DNA of 44,958 bases. Origin: an uncultured Peptococcaceae bacterium. GTDB taxonomy: Bacteria; Bacillota; Desulfitobacteriia; Desulfitobacteriales; Syntrophobotulaceae. Positions 33,037 through 42,309 of this stretch are shown one piece after another. The stretch covers positions 1 through 44,958 of the forward strand of contig CALBJS010000060.1 of NCBI GenBank assembly GCA_937892995.1. The letters are read 5' to 3'. Each line of letters starts with the position of its first letter. Positions within the stretch are counted from its first letter, which is position 1. The notes under the pieces were generated by a model that saw only the letters and a program-made list of their open reading frames with translations, made no database searches and was not told the origin of the DNA. Both the position numbers and the translations under genes were made by a program.

Positions 33037-34472
33037 AAGAATTACTGTGACTATTGATAAATTGAATGAAACTTTAATCTTGCTGAAGAAACAGCAAGCA
33101 ATCCTGCTTACCATGGCAGGGACGGACGAAAGGGCAGTCAAGGGGAATTTTGGGATTTACTCGGTTTTCCTTCTTCCGGAAGAGAAGAAGCTAGTGGAAC
33201 TAGCTCTATCCCTTGAATCCGAATCTCCGGTTTATCCTTCAGTGACTTCCGTTTTCCCTTCTGCTCATTGGTTAGAGAGGGAAATTAAAGATATGTTCGG
33301 AATAATTCCCCAGGGACATCCTGATTTGCGCCGTCTAGCTATCCATCCGGATTGGCCCGCAGAAGTTTTTCCTTTACGTAAGGACTTTAGTCCAGACAGT
33401 GAAGTGCCTAGGATCAAAGGTGAACTGGATTTTTGTAAGGTAAAAGGAAGAGGGCTCTATCAGATTCCTGTAGGCCCTATTCATGCCGGGATAATCGAGC
33501 CAGGCCATTTTAGGTTCTTTGCTTTCGGGGAAGATGTCATAGATCTCCAAGCTCAATTATTTTATACTCACCGGGGAGTGGAGAAGACTGCTGAGGGTAA
33601 GCACTTCCAACATGTTTCTCTTCTTGCGGAAAGAATTTGTGGGGCGTGTTCTGTTTCTCATGCTGTAGCTTATGCTCAAGCCGTGGAATCCTTAGCTAAG
33701 GTAGATATTCCACCACGAGCTAAGTATCTTCGAACTATCTTGCTGGAAATGGAACGTCTTTACAATCATATTGGCGATCTTGGCAATATGTGTGCCGGTG
33801 TCGGATTTGCTCTAGGGATAAGCCGGGGGGCGATCATAAAAGAACAAATTATGCGTAAGAATATGGAATTGGTAGGTCATCGCTATCTACGGGGGACCCT
33901 GGTTAGAGAATGTGGAAGCTGAGCTTAAGGAATTAACGAATCTGATCTTGTCTTCCAATGGTTTACTTGATCGGATGCAGACTACAGGGATTTTGCCTTA
34001 TGAAGATGCCCTTACTTTAGGAGCTGTTGGACCGGCAGCTCGGGCTTCAGGGGTTGACCGGGATCTCAGAAGAGATCTTCCCTATGCTGCTTATGAGCTG
34101 TTGGACTTCAAGGTTCCTATTCAGCAAGAGGGAGATGTCTATTGTCGCTTACTTCAAAGGATGGAAGAAAGCAGAGAATCTTTGGCCCTTCTTAGGCAAG
34201 CAGTGCTTTCTTTATCGCCAGGGGATTTGTTTGTCGAAGTGACGGGGTTACCTGCTTACCAAACAGGAATCGGTTGGACGGAATCGGCCAGAGGAGCAAA
34301 TGTCCACTGGCTGATGAGCGGAGAGGAGGATACCATTTATCGGTATATGGTACGTTCAGCATCTCATTGTAACTGGCCAGTGCTTCCGTTGTGTGTGCCG
34401 GGAAACATCGTCCCGGATTTTCCCTTGATCAATAAAAGTTTCGAATTATGCTATGCCTGTTTGGATAGATAG
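33029..34472 (+). pseudogene. hyfG: hydrogenase-4 large subunit (NuoC-NuoD fusion), frame broken
   Basis: The gene encodes the catalytic large subunit of a group-4 [NiFe] hydrogenase. An N-terminal NuoC-like part (1-120; WLEREIKDMFGI) is followed by the NuoD-like part with the proximal nickel motif RICGACSVSH (C204, C207). The frame stops at 33922 after GHRYLRGTLVRECGS, and a second frame (33912-34472) continues with NVEAELKELTNLILSSNG to the distal motif ELCYACLDR at the very end. The expected PGGV-type segment after GTLV is missing, so the break looks like a small deletion of several codons with frame change, not just a one-base error. Both CxxC pairs are present, but the distal DPC form is replaced by ELC. 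The operon downstream is intact, so a sequencing or assembly error remains possible. Confidence 0.8.
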
Positions 34473-34486
34473 GAGGAGGGGGCAAG

Positions 34487-35209
34487 ATGCTCAGGGTCTT
34501 ATCAGGCTTGCTAAAAACAAAAGTAATAACCGAAGGAAAAGGTAGAATAGATAGAGGAGATAACTCTAGTAAAAGGTTACCAGTCTTAAGGACCGACAAA
34601 TGTCAGGCGGATTGTGATAAATGTTTTATAATCTGCCCTACCAAAGCCCTAACTGCTCAAGGTGTCGATCCTCGTCAGTGTATTTATTGCCTCCTCTGTA
34701 AAGATGTCTGTCCAATAGGAGCAATTGAAACCACTCATATTCCGATAATTTCCGCTTCTCTAAATGAAGAAGATTTAGGGCAATCTTTACGAGAAAAAGT
34801 TAAAAAAGTTTGTAAGGGTTCTCTACATATTAGATATGTGGATGCCGGAGCTTGCAACGGTTGTGATTTTGAAATCAATGCCCTGACTAATCCGGTTTAT
34901 GATATTCAGCAGTATGGGATTGATTTTGTAGCTTCCCCTCGTCATGCGGATCTGCTTTTAGTTACCGGCGTTGTTACCAGAAACTTAGAGATAGCTTTAC
35001 AAAAAACTTATGAGGCCTGTCCAAAGCCTACTTTAGTAGTTGCCGTAGGGTCATGTGCCAGTGGTGGGGGAGTATTTAAAGATGCTTATGCGGCAGGAGG
35101 CGGGGTAGATAAATATCTTCCCGTCGATGTCTATGTCCCGGGTTGCCCCCCTACTCCTGCCTTGATCCTGAAAGGAATTTTAACGGCGTTGGGAAGGAAG
35201 GAATTCTAG
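34487..35209 (+). CDS. fused ferredoxin and hydrogenase small subunit (HyfH-HyfI)
   Basis: A 240-residue fusion of a 2x[4Fe-4S] ferredoxin domain (HyfH/NuoI-like) and a NuoB-like small subunit (HyfI). The N-terminal half has C39, C43, C46, C50 and C65, C68, C71, C75 (CDKCFIICPTKAL; CIYCLLCKDVCP). The C-terminal half has C123, C126, C190 and C220 (AGACNGCDFEINAL; VGSCASGG; PGCPPTP), the ligands of the cluster next to the active site. In E. coli these are two proteins. The fusion would wire electrons directly from ferredoxin clusters to the nickel site. It begins 14 bases after hyfG at an ATG preceded by AGGAGG. Confidence 0.88.
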   Translation: MLRVLSGLLKTKVITEGKGRIDRGDNSSKRLPVLRTDKCQADCDKCFIICPTKALTAQGVDPRQCIYCLLCKDVCPIGAIETTHIPIISASLNEEDLGQSLREKVKKVCKGSLHIRYVDAGACNGCDFEINALTNPVYDIQQYGIDFVASPRHADLLLVTGVVTRNLEIALQKTYEACPKPTLVVAVGSCASGGGVFKDAYAAGGGVDKYLPVDVYVPGCPPTPALILKGILTALGRKEF

Positions 35210-35352
35210 AGATATTGGGTTTGTTTTTGTATAATGGAGGTAGCCTAATTCGATATAAAAGCCTTTTTCTAATCTGGAATTCAGAGGAGCTTCTTAATTG
35301 TGCTTCCAAAAGCAAAAAGTAAGAATTACTTTAGAATGTTAGAAAGGGAGAG

Positions 35353-36063
35353 ATGAACTTGTCAATAGTTAAAGATAAGAAAAGTCTCTTGGCTGAACTT
35401 AAAGCTAGTTTTAGTTTTGCTCATGAATTGCTTCCTCATCAACTCGAACTACTTATAGCAGACTCTACTCTTGAGGAAGTAGAAGCAGGTACAGTACTTG
35501 CTGAAAAAATCGGGAACTGTCCTGGATTAGCACTTATTCTGGCCGGTAAATTGAGGGTGTATAAAACTTCCGCTGATGGGCGGGAAATAACCCTTTACCG
35601 GATAGGTAAAGGAAGAACTTGCCCATTGTCTGCAGTTTGTATTTTAGGACATCTGGAAGGTTATTTGGCGAAAGTAGTTGCCGAAGTAGATACTAGAATT
35701 CTCTGGTTATCCCGGGACTTTGTATCGAATTCGATGGTTAAATGTGAACCATTTTGGCGCTATCTTTTTGGGTGTATGGCAGGTAGGCTTTATGAAACGA
35801 TGGAAGTAGTAGATAATATAGCCTTTATACCAATTAAAAAACGCCTTACTCAAATTCTCGTAGAGAAGAGTAACTTTGGGAAACATGCCATTTATACTAC
35901 CCACGAAGCTTTGGCTCGGGAACTGGGAACAGCTCGAGAGGTAGTTAGCCGCGAACTCAAAGGATTAGAACGTTTAGGTATCCTGAGCCTTTCCAGGGGA
36001 CGGATTACTGTAGAGAAGGCGGAGGAATTAGAAAAAATAGTAGGCAACGTAAAATTTGAATAA
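35353..36063 (+). CDS. Crp/Fnr-family transcription regulator
   Basis: A 236-residue regulator with an N-terminal cyclic-nucleotide-type beta roll and a C-terminal winged helix (HEALARELGTAREVVSRELK). Cysteines C56, C90 and C96 (IGNC; GRTCPLSAVC) sit in the sensor domain, with C131 and C141 in the linker helix; these are not in the classical Fnr spacing but could bind a cluster or sense redox. The glycine-rich RIGKGRTCPLSA replaces the cAMP pocket, so cAMP is unlikely as ligand. It starts at ATG 35353 after GGGAGAG. It follows the hydrogenase operon by 140 bases and may control it. Confidence 0.88.
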   Translation: MNLSIVKDKKSLLAELKASFSFAHELLPHQLELLIADSTLEEVEAGTVLAEKIGNCPGLALILAGKLRVYKTSADGREITLYRIGKGRTCPLSAVCILGHLEGYLAKVVAEVDTRILWLSRDFVSNSMVKCEPFWRYLFGCMAGRLYETMEVVDNIAFIPIKKRLTQILVEKSNFGKHAIYTTHEALARELGTAREVVSRELKGLERLGILSLSRGRITVEKAEELEKIVGNVKFE

Positions 36064-36132
36064 AGAAACTATATAAAATACTATATAGAATTACCAAATT
36101 ATATCTTTCTATTCTCATAAGAGAGATACAAG

Positions 36133-36170
36133 ATAGAGGTGCTAATTAAAAGTATCTCTATTTTTATTTT
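36133..36170 (+). terminator. terminator after the Crp/Fnr gene
   Basis: ATAGAG (36133-36138) pairs with CTCTAT (36156-36161), with partial inner pairing, followed by TTTTATTTT. The region from here to 36321 holds no gene. Confidence 0.6.
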
Positions 36171-36321
36171 CAGGGTTCATACCAATAAGAATATAATTTG
36201 CTTAAAGTAATAATCAATGGAAAAAGGAAAATAGTATAATATGGAGAATATTGAGAAAATAGGTAATAGAAAATTGACTATAAGACGTTAGGTAGATTAT
36301 TCTTTGAAAGGAGAATTTTTT

Positions 36322-38355
36322 TTGGGTAAATCCGTAGTTGATAAAAAGATCAGGGTAATAGGCATATTCATACTATTAAGTATCCTGATCTTATTGTTAG
36401 CTAAGCCTAACCTCGGTTATGCCAGTAGTCCACAGAAGGAGGTCTTACTTCTAAACCTTAATAATTCTTTTTCTATTCTATTTTTGATTTTAATCGCTTT
36501 AGTAATTATTTTGTTAATTAATATTAATAAGCGTAAAAAAGTGGAGCAGAGATTACTAAGACAGAATGAAGAGCTCACCGCAATTTATGAAGAGTTAACT
36601 GCGTCGGAGGAAGAATTAAGGCAGCAATTTGAGGAAATAGTGATTCATCAAGAGGTAATAAAACAGAGTAAAGAACGCTATAAGCTTGCTTTGGAAGCAA
36701 CGAAGGATACGATTTGGGAATGGGATTTGGCTCAGGATCAGAGATCTTATTCAGAGAAAACTTTGGAAATGTTAGGATATAAAGGAGAAGAGCTACTTAG
36801 CTATGAAGATTGGAGAGAATTAGTTCATCCTGACGATGTGGAGGTTGTCGAAGAAAATTTACGTACCCATTTTGAGGAAAAGAGGGAGATATATGTCAGC
36901 GAGTATAGGATCAGGTGCCATGACGGGCATTATAAATGGCTAAGTGCCAAAGGCAAGACTCTATTCGATAGTAGCGGTAAGGCTTATAAGATGGTCGGTA
37001 GCCATAGTGATATTACGGAACTTAAAGAACAGCAAGAGAAAATTAAACATCTTGCTTATCATGACTTTCTTACGGGTCTCCCCAACAGGGCATCATTTCA
37101 GGAAATAACCGAACAAGAGATTCAAAAGGCTAAAATGAACGAGACATTTTTTGCCCTATTACTTATAGATGTAGATAATTTCAAAGTTGTCAATGATTCC
37201 TTGGGACATGGAATAGGAGATAAGCTCCTAGTAAAGATAAGTCAGTCTCTGGCCTCATATGAGTATGCTGATAAGCTTGTCGCTAAATTAGGTGGAGACG
37301 AGTTTGTTATTCTCTTAAGGAACCTTAAAGATAAGGGAACAGCTCTCAGGCACGCTGAAAAGATAATGGGTCTCTTCCACCAGCCTTTTATTCTTAAAAC
37401 CCATAACTGTTATGTTTCAATCAGCACAGGAATAGTTTTTTGCCCGCAAGATGGGGAGAACTTCGAAGAGTTGCTTATAAATGCCGACATTGCGATGTAT
37501 AAAGCCAAAGAGCTAGGTAAGAAAAGATATGTTTTCTTCGATCGGAAAATGAAAGATGAATTTGAAGAGAAGGAAAGAATGCAAAATAGCCTTTGCCAAG
37601 CAATTGCCAGGAAGGAGTTCATTCTGTACTATCAACCTCAAGTCGATCTTGAAAGTGGTCGAATTATAGGATTTGAGGCCCTAATTCGCTGGCAAAACCC
37701 CGATAAGGGGATGATCCAGCCGAAGAGTTTTATCAGCTTAGCAGAAGAATCCGGACTAATAGTCCCTTTGGGGGATTGGGTCCTCAAAGAGGCCTGTACC
37801 TTTGCAAAAAAACTTCAGGATTTAGGATACCCGGATAAGACAATAGCAGTGAATATTTCGACGGTCCAATTAAGGCAAGATGACTTTGTGGATAAGGTCT
37901 CATCTATCTTAGAAGAGACAGGACTTGCCCCGGCCAAGTTAGAACTGGAAATAACGGAGACGGTTCTAATTGAATTCTTTGACCATCATATCCATGCCAA
38001 GCTTAATCTTCTCCAGGCGAAAGGTATCGGGATAGTTCTCGATGATTTTGGCCGGGGGTACTCTTCCTTAAATTATATTAAGCAGTTATCTATATCTACC
38101 TTGAAAATCGATAAATCCTTTATTGGTGATATTGATGATCAGGATGATAGTGCTAATATTACGGGAGCTATTATTATTTTAGCCCACCAGCTTGGGCTAA
38201 AAGTGGTGGCCGAGGGGGTAGAATTTCCGGAACAGATAGAGTATCTTCGAAATTATCACTGTGATATTATTCAGGGTTACATAGTCAGTAGGCCCTTGCC
38301 GGAAGAAAAAATATTGGCCAGCCTTTACTTATTACTCTCTGAGGTAGTTATCTAA
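36322..38355 (+). CDS. PAS-GGDEF-EAL cyclic-di-GMP signalling protein
   Basis: A 677-residue membrane protein. Two N-terminal segments (about 10-30 and 48-68) bracket a short exterior loop. A coiled coil (EELTAIYEELTASEEELRQQ), a PAS/PAC domain (about 115-240; DTIWEWDLAQ) and a GGDEF domain with intact KLGGDEFVIL follow. The EAL domain has intact FEALIRW, DDFGRGYSSL and LKIDKSFI. Both output domains look catalytic, so it may make or degrade c-di-GMP depending on the signal. The start at TTG 36322 follows AAAGGAGAA; an earlier in-frame TTG overlaps that site. Confidence 0.9.
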   Translation: MGKSVVDKKIRVIGIFILLSILILLLAKPNLGYASSPQKEVLLLNLNNSFSILFLILIALVIILLININKRKKVEQRLLRQNEELTAIYEELTASEEELRQQFEEIVIHQEVIKQSKERYKLALEATKDTIWEWDLAQDQRSYSEKTLEMLGYKGEELLSYEDWRELVHPDDVEVVEENLRTHFEEKREIYVSEYRIRCHDGHYKWLSAKGKTLFDSSGKAYKMVGSHSDITELKEQQEKIKHLAYHDFLTGLPNRASFQEITEQEIQKAKMNETFFALLLIDVDNFKVVNDSLGHGIGDKLLVKISQSLASYEYADKLVAKLGGDEFVILLRNLKDKGTALRHAEKIMGLFHQPFILKTHNCYVSISTGIVFCPQDGENFEELLINADIAMYKAKELGKKRYVFFDRKMKDEFEEKERMQNSLCQAIARKEFILYYQPQVDLESGRIIGFEALIRWQNPDKGMIQPKSFISLAEESGLIVPLGDWVLKEACTFAKKLQDLGYPDKTIAVNISTVQLRQDDFVDKVSSILEETGLAPAKLELEITETVLIEFFDHHIHAKLNLLQAKGIGIVLDDFGRGYSSLNYIKQLSISTLKIDKSFIGDIDDQDDSANITGAIIILAHQLGLKVVAEGVEFPEQIEYLRNYHCDIIQGYIVSRPLPEEKILASLYLLLSEVVI

Positions 38356-38470
38356 TATTATGGATCTAATTCTATATTTGGTAAATATATTCTTGGATTA
38401 AAGGTTCGTTATCATTGATGTTATTATGGAGTAGATATAAAAGATTGACTAAGAAGAAGGACCAGATTGC

Positions 38471-39205
38471 ATGAAAAAAAACATTATTTTCTTTGACTGT
38501 ATGGAGACCCTCATCGATATGCATGAAATACCCGGGGAAAGGGAGTATGCCCTGTGGGCTTTCGAAGGCTCAGGAGTAGAAGGATACTGGGAAGGTTTCA
38601 GAGAATATTTTGAAGATTTTCGTGCCGTACAGAGGATGCTTAAGGAAAGCCTACCCTACAATAAGGAATACGATATTAAATATCGGATCAGGCTGGTTGC
38701 CCAAAAGAAACTAGGCAGAGAAAAAGAAAAGGTTACAGAAGAAATCGCGGCAAGACTGGTTTCTAATTTCTGGAGCAAGTATAAAGAAAAATGCTATGTA
38801 TCGAAGGAAGTAGCTGAGACCTTAAGCTTTTTGGCCCAAAAAGGGTATAAAATGGGGGTAGTTTCAAACTTTCTCTTTAAGGGTGGAGTGCAAGAAATCT
38901 TAAGTATTCATGGTTTAGATAGGCATTTTCAATTTGTTGTAACTTCGGTCGATGAGGGTTGGAGAAAGCCCCATCCCTATCTATATGAAGTAGCCCTGGC
39001 CAAAGTAGGCATAGAGGCCGAGGAAGCAATATTTATCGGGGACGATTATCTTAATGATTATATTACGCCCCAAAAGATAGGCTTTACAACCCTCTTTTTT
39101 GATAGGGGGGCGGGCTATCCAGAAGTGGATAAACGTTTTATGAATTTTAAGGAACTCAGAAATATTTTCAATAGAATTAACGAAAATAATATATTGCCGA
39201 TTTAA
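38471..39205 (+). CDS. HAD-family hydrolase
   Basis: A 244-residue HAD-superfamily protein. Motif I is FFDCMETLID, in which the nucleophile Asp is present but the usual second Asp (DxD) is Met. Motif II is GVVSNF, motif III WRKPHPY with Lys, and motif IV FIGDDYLND with the acidic pair. A helical cap occupies about 15-100. The family hydrolyses small phosphorylated compounds or halogenated acids; replacement of the general acid makes the activity uncertain. It follows the GGDEF-EAL gene by 115 bases. The start at 38471 has AAGAAGGA upstream. Confidence 0.8.
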   Translation: MKKNIIFFDCMETLIDMHEIPGEREYALWAFEGSGVEGYWEGFREYFEDFRAVQRMLKESLPYNKEYDIKYRIRLVAQKKLGREKEKVTEEIAARLVSNFWSKYKEKCYVSKEVAETLSFLAQKGYKMGVVSNFLFKGGVQEILSIHGLDRHFQFVVTSVDEGWRKPHPYLYEVALAKVGIEAEEAIFIGDDYLNDYITPQKIGFTTLFFDRGAGYPEVDKRFMNFKELRNIFNRINENNILPI

Positions 39206-39211
39206 CCGCTA

Positions 39212-39299
39212 GAATTTCATCCGTCTTGCTTAGGAATTCTATGAAATTCAGAAAATACATCTGTTTCGAAGCAAAACGAAAAACCTTTTGTTTTGCTTA
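39212..39299. repeat. two successive inverted repeats
   Basis: GAATTTCAT (39212-39220) with ATGAAATTC (39241-39249), and AAGCAAAAC (39271-39279) with GTTTTGCTT (39291-39299). They lie between the HAD gene and the efflux operon. The first may end the HAD transcript; the second may be an operator for the TetR protein downstream. Confidence 0.45.
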
Positions 39300-39417
39300 A
39301 TTTATGGCTTGAAATAGAATCAAAGAGTGCTAAGATGTCACCATAGGCATAAAATAGCGACATAAGTATAGCAGAAAAGTTAAGCGAACTGGTGCGATCT
39401 TAGAAAGGGGAAGAGGG

Positions 39418-40434
39418 ATGGATAAGAAGAAAAGGCCAATAATTGCTATAGCCGTGCTGACAATGCTTATTTCAGGATATTTCATCTGGGAAAGGTATTT
39501 AACCGGAAACAGCCTGGTTGTTGAAGCCTCAGGCACAATCGAGGCAACTACAGTCGAATTGACCGCCAAAGTAGCCGGCACCATCCAAAGCATTAAAGTT
39601 AAAGCAGGGGACGAAGTGAAACAAGGAGATTTGGTTGCGGAGCTTACCAGGAGTGACTTGCTGGCCCAGAGAGAGAGAGATGCTCTTAATGTGGTGATAG
39701 CCCAAAATAAGCTTGATGATTTGTTATCCGGAGCTCGTTCCCAAGAGATCAAAGAAGCAGTCGCCAATGTGAATATCCGACAAGTAGCCTACGATAAAGC
39801 CACAAAAGACTTGGAAAGGGCTGAAGCACTTTATCAGGGAGATAGTATTGCCTTGGCGGAGCTCGAGGCACTTGAGAACAATAATATTGTGGCCTTTAAC
39901 CAATTGGAAGCGGCTCAGGCCAAGTTGAATCTCTTGCAGGCCGGAAGCCGTGATGAACAGGTCAAGGCAGCAGAAAACCAAGTTAAGATGATGGAAGCTG
40001 TTCTTAAATCGACGGAAGCAGTTTTGGCTGACCTCAAAATAGCGTCTCCCCTTAAGGGAACAATCAAGAGCAGGAATTATGAAAATGGTGAATTCGTTTC
40101 GGCGGGAGCATCTCTGGCGACGGTAGTTAATTTAGATAAAGTCTGGATCAATGTTTATATTCCAACAGATGATTTGCCCTACGTTAAGGTAGGCGACAAG
40201 GCCGAATTTACAATCAGTGGTCTCGACAAATTATTTGAAGGGAAAATTTCAGAGATAGCATCCAGAGGAGAATTTACCCCTAAAACTATTCAGACCAAGA
40301 AAGAAAGGGCTAATATCGTTTATAAAGTAAAAATAGAAGTGGATAATTCCGAAGGGATCTTAAAACCAGGGATGCCGGCAGATGTAACCATTAAGAAAAT
40401 TTTAAATCAAAAGCAAGAAGCTGATAAAAAATGA
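39418..40434 (+). CDS. HlyD-family membrane-fusion/adaptor protein (YbhG-like)
   Basis: A 338-residue adaptor with one N-terminal membrane anchor (about 8-24). The lipoyl-like half-motifs (VEASGTIEATTVELTAKVAG; ASPLKGTIKSRNYENGEFV) flank a coiled-coil hairpin (about 85-200) with repeated LEALENNN and LEAAQAKLNLLQAG segments. A beta-barrel follows. It links the ABC permease to the exterior. GGGGAAGAGGG precedes the ATG. Its stop overlaps the start of the first ATPase (ATGA), so the operon is translationally coupled. Closest layout is the E. coli ybhGFSR drug efflux operon. Confidence 0.88.
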   Translation: MDKKKRPIIAIAVLTMLISGYFIWERYLTGNSLVVEASGTIEATTVELTAKVAGTIQSIKVKAGDEVKQGDLVAELTRSDLLAQRERDALNVVIAQNKLDDLLSGARSQEIKEAVANVNIRQVAYDKATKDLERAEALYQGDSIALAELEALENNNIVAFNQLEAAQAKLNLLQAGSRDEQVKAAENQVKMMEAVLKSTEAVLADLKIASPLKGTIKSRNYENGEFVSAGASLATVVNLDKVWINVYIPTDDLPYVKVGDKAEFTISGLDKLFEGKISEIASRGEFTPKTIQTKKERANIVYKVKIEVDNSEGILKPGMPADVTIKKILNQKQEADKK

Positions 40435-41321
40435 TTATAGTTAAGGATATCGTTAAAAGATTCGGTGATTTAAGAGCAGTTAACAAAGTAAGTTTTACAG
40501 TTCAGGAGGGTGAGATCTTTGGACTGGTAGGACCGGATGGAGCAGGCAAGACAACGCTTATGCGAGTTCTTTGTAATCTTTTAACTCCAGATGAGGGAGA
40601 GTTTAGGATTATGGCACAAACAGATTTCGGTTATATGCCTCAGTGCTTCAGTCTATATGGCGATCTTACCGTTATGGAGAATCTAATTTTCTTTGGTTCC
40701 ATGTATGAGCTTAAAAAGGAAGTCATCAAGAAACGTTCCGATGAAATATTGGAACTTACTAACCTTATTCAGTTCAAAGATAGATTTGCTGACCAGCTAT
40801 CCGGAGGGATGAAACAAAAATTAGCTTTAACCTGTGCCTTGGTAACAAGGCCCAAGCTCTTGATTCTGGATGAACCGACCTACGGCGTAGATCCGGAGTT
40901 CCGCAAAGAGTTCTGGAAGATTATTTATAAATTAAACGCAGACGGGATGACCATCCTTGTTTCCACACCCTATATGGATGAAGCGGAATTATGTAAGCGA
41001 GTAGCTTTTATGAATGAAGGCAGATTTACTGCTCTCGATACTCCCGTGGGGCTGCGACAGAAGTTTCCCTATCAGGTCTGGGAGGTAACATCAGAATCTA
41101 GGGATCCGGGGTTATTCGAAGAAGAGGAAGGGATCTTAGATTCTTCCCTATATGGTGACAAATACCGCCTGATAATAGAGAAAAGAAAAGATGCCGGGAC
41201 GCTTATTGAGGAAGGGCTGAATTCCAAGGGGTTTTCCCTTGGCAGTCTGCGGAGAGTTGCCCCCTCCATGGAAGATGTCTTTGTGATAATGGCAGGTGGT
41301 GAAAAAACATGGAACATGTGA
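40431..41321 (+). CDS. ABC transporter ATPase (first half of a YbhF-like pair)
   Basis: A 296-residue ABC ATPase with Walker A GPDGAGKTT (Asp where Asn is usual), signature LSGGMKQ, Walker B LLILDEPTYGVDP and a tail domain after about residue 215. In E. coli YbhF two such domains are fused; here they are separate genes overlapping by 13 bases. It energises drug or lipid export with the partner ATPase and the ABC-2 permease. Confidence 0.9.
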   Translation: MIIVKDIVKRFGDLRAVNKVSFTVQEGEIFGLVGPDGAGKTTLMRVLCNLLTPDEGEFRIMAQTDFGYMPQCFSLYGDLTVMENLIFFGSMYELKKEVIKKRSDEILELTNLIQFKDRFADQLSGGMKQKLALTCALVTRPKLLILDEPTYGVDPEFRKEFWKIIYKLNADGMTILVSTPYMDEAELCKRVAFMNEGRFTALDTPVGLRQKFPYQVWEVTSESRDPGLFEEEEGILDSSLYGDKYRLIIEKRKDAGTLIEEGLNSKGFSLGSLRRVAPSMEDVFVIMAGGEKTWNM

Positions 41322-42262
41322 TAACCACAGATAATCTGACCAAAAAGTTCGGCGATTTCACCGCAGTCGATAGGTTATCCCTTAAAATCAAACGCGGGGA
41401 GATTTTTGGTTTTCTCGGTCCTAACGGGGCAGGAAAATCAACAGTTATCCGGATGCTCTGCGGTATTCTCGAACCGACAGCAGGATCAGCGACAGTATTG
41501 GGCTATGATCTGCACAGGGAGACGGAAAAAATAAAGGATAAAATAGGGTATATGTCTCAAAAATTTAGTCTCTATGATGATCTTACTGCTAAAGAAAACC
41601 TTAAATTCTATGCGGGCCTCTATAGTGTCCCGAAGGCGGAACTAGCAGGTAGAATTGAAGAGATGATCGTTATGGCCGATCTCAAAGATCGGGAAAACGA
41701 GCTAGTAGTTAACTTAAGCGGGGGTTTTAAGCAACGGTTAGCATTGGGCTGTGCGATTATTGCCAGACCGCCGCTTATCTTTCTTGATGAACCTACCAGT
41801 GGGGTCAGTCCTACCAGTAGACGGCTGTTTTTTCAAATCATCAGAAGGATGGTTAGCGAAGGGACTACCATTATGGTGACTACTCATTTCATGGATGAAG
41901 CGGAACGCTGCCACAGACTCGCCTTTATTTCCGGGGGTCAGCTGATGGCGGTAGACAGTCCCGATAAGCTTAAGCGAGATGTTATACAAGGGATGATGGT
42001 TGAGTTGGATCTTCCCGATGGCCTGCAGAGGATCAAGGAGATAGAGGAATTAGCCTATGTGAAAGAATGTACCATTCATGGAGCTTTACTCCATGTTCTT
42101 TTGCCGGATAAAGGGAGCATCGCAAGGCTGCAAGATACGCTTGGATGTGAGGCTAAGAATATAACTCCTTCTCTTGAGGATGTTTTTGTAGCCCTGGCTA
42201 GGAAACAAAGAACAGATAGCAAAGCATATATAGGCTTAACAAGGGAGATAGAAAGACATTAA
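41309..42262 (+). CDS. ABC transporter ATPase (second half of a YbhF-like pair)
   Basis: A 317-residue ABC ATPase with Walker A GPNGAGKST, signature LSGGFKQ, Walker B LIFLDEPTSGVSP and H-loop TTHFMDEAE. Its start overlaps the preceding ATPase gene. It is expected to pair with it as a heterodimer. The next gene, the permease, begins 47 bases later after its own ribosome site. Confidence 0.9.
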   Translation: MEHVITTDNLTKKFGDFTAVDRLSLKIKRGEIFGFLGPNGAGKSTVIRMLCGILEPTAGSATVLGYDLHRETEKIKDKIGYMSQKFSLYDDLTAKENLKFYAGLYSVPKAELAGRIEEMIVMADLKDRENELVVNLSGGFKQRLALGCAIIARPPLIFLDEPTSGVSPTSRRLFFQIIRRMVSEGTTIMVTTHFMDEAERCHRLAFISGGQLMAVDSPDKLKRDVIQGMMVELDLPDGLQRIKEIEELAYVKECTIHGALLHVLLPDKGSIARLQDTLGCEAKNITPSLEDVFVALARKQRTDSKAYIGLTREIERH

Positions 42263-42309
42263 AAGGAGAAGAAATACAAAAAAATAGTAGGGAACAGGGG
42301 GTGTAGAGA

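Noticed and set aside
37202..37208. A TGGGACA half-site
   Set aside because: It lies inside the GGDEF coding region without the second arm and without a sigma-54 promoter.
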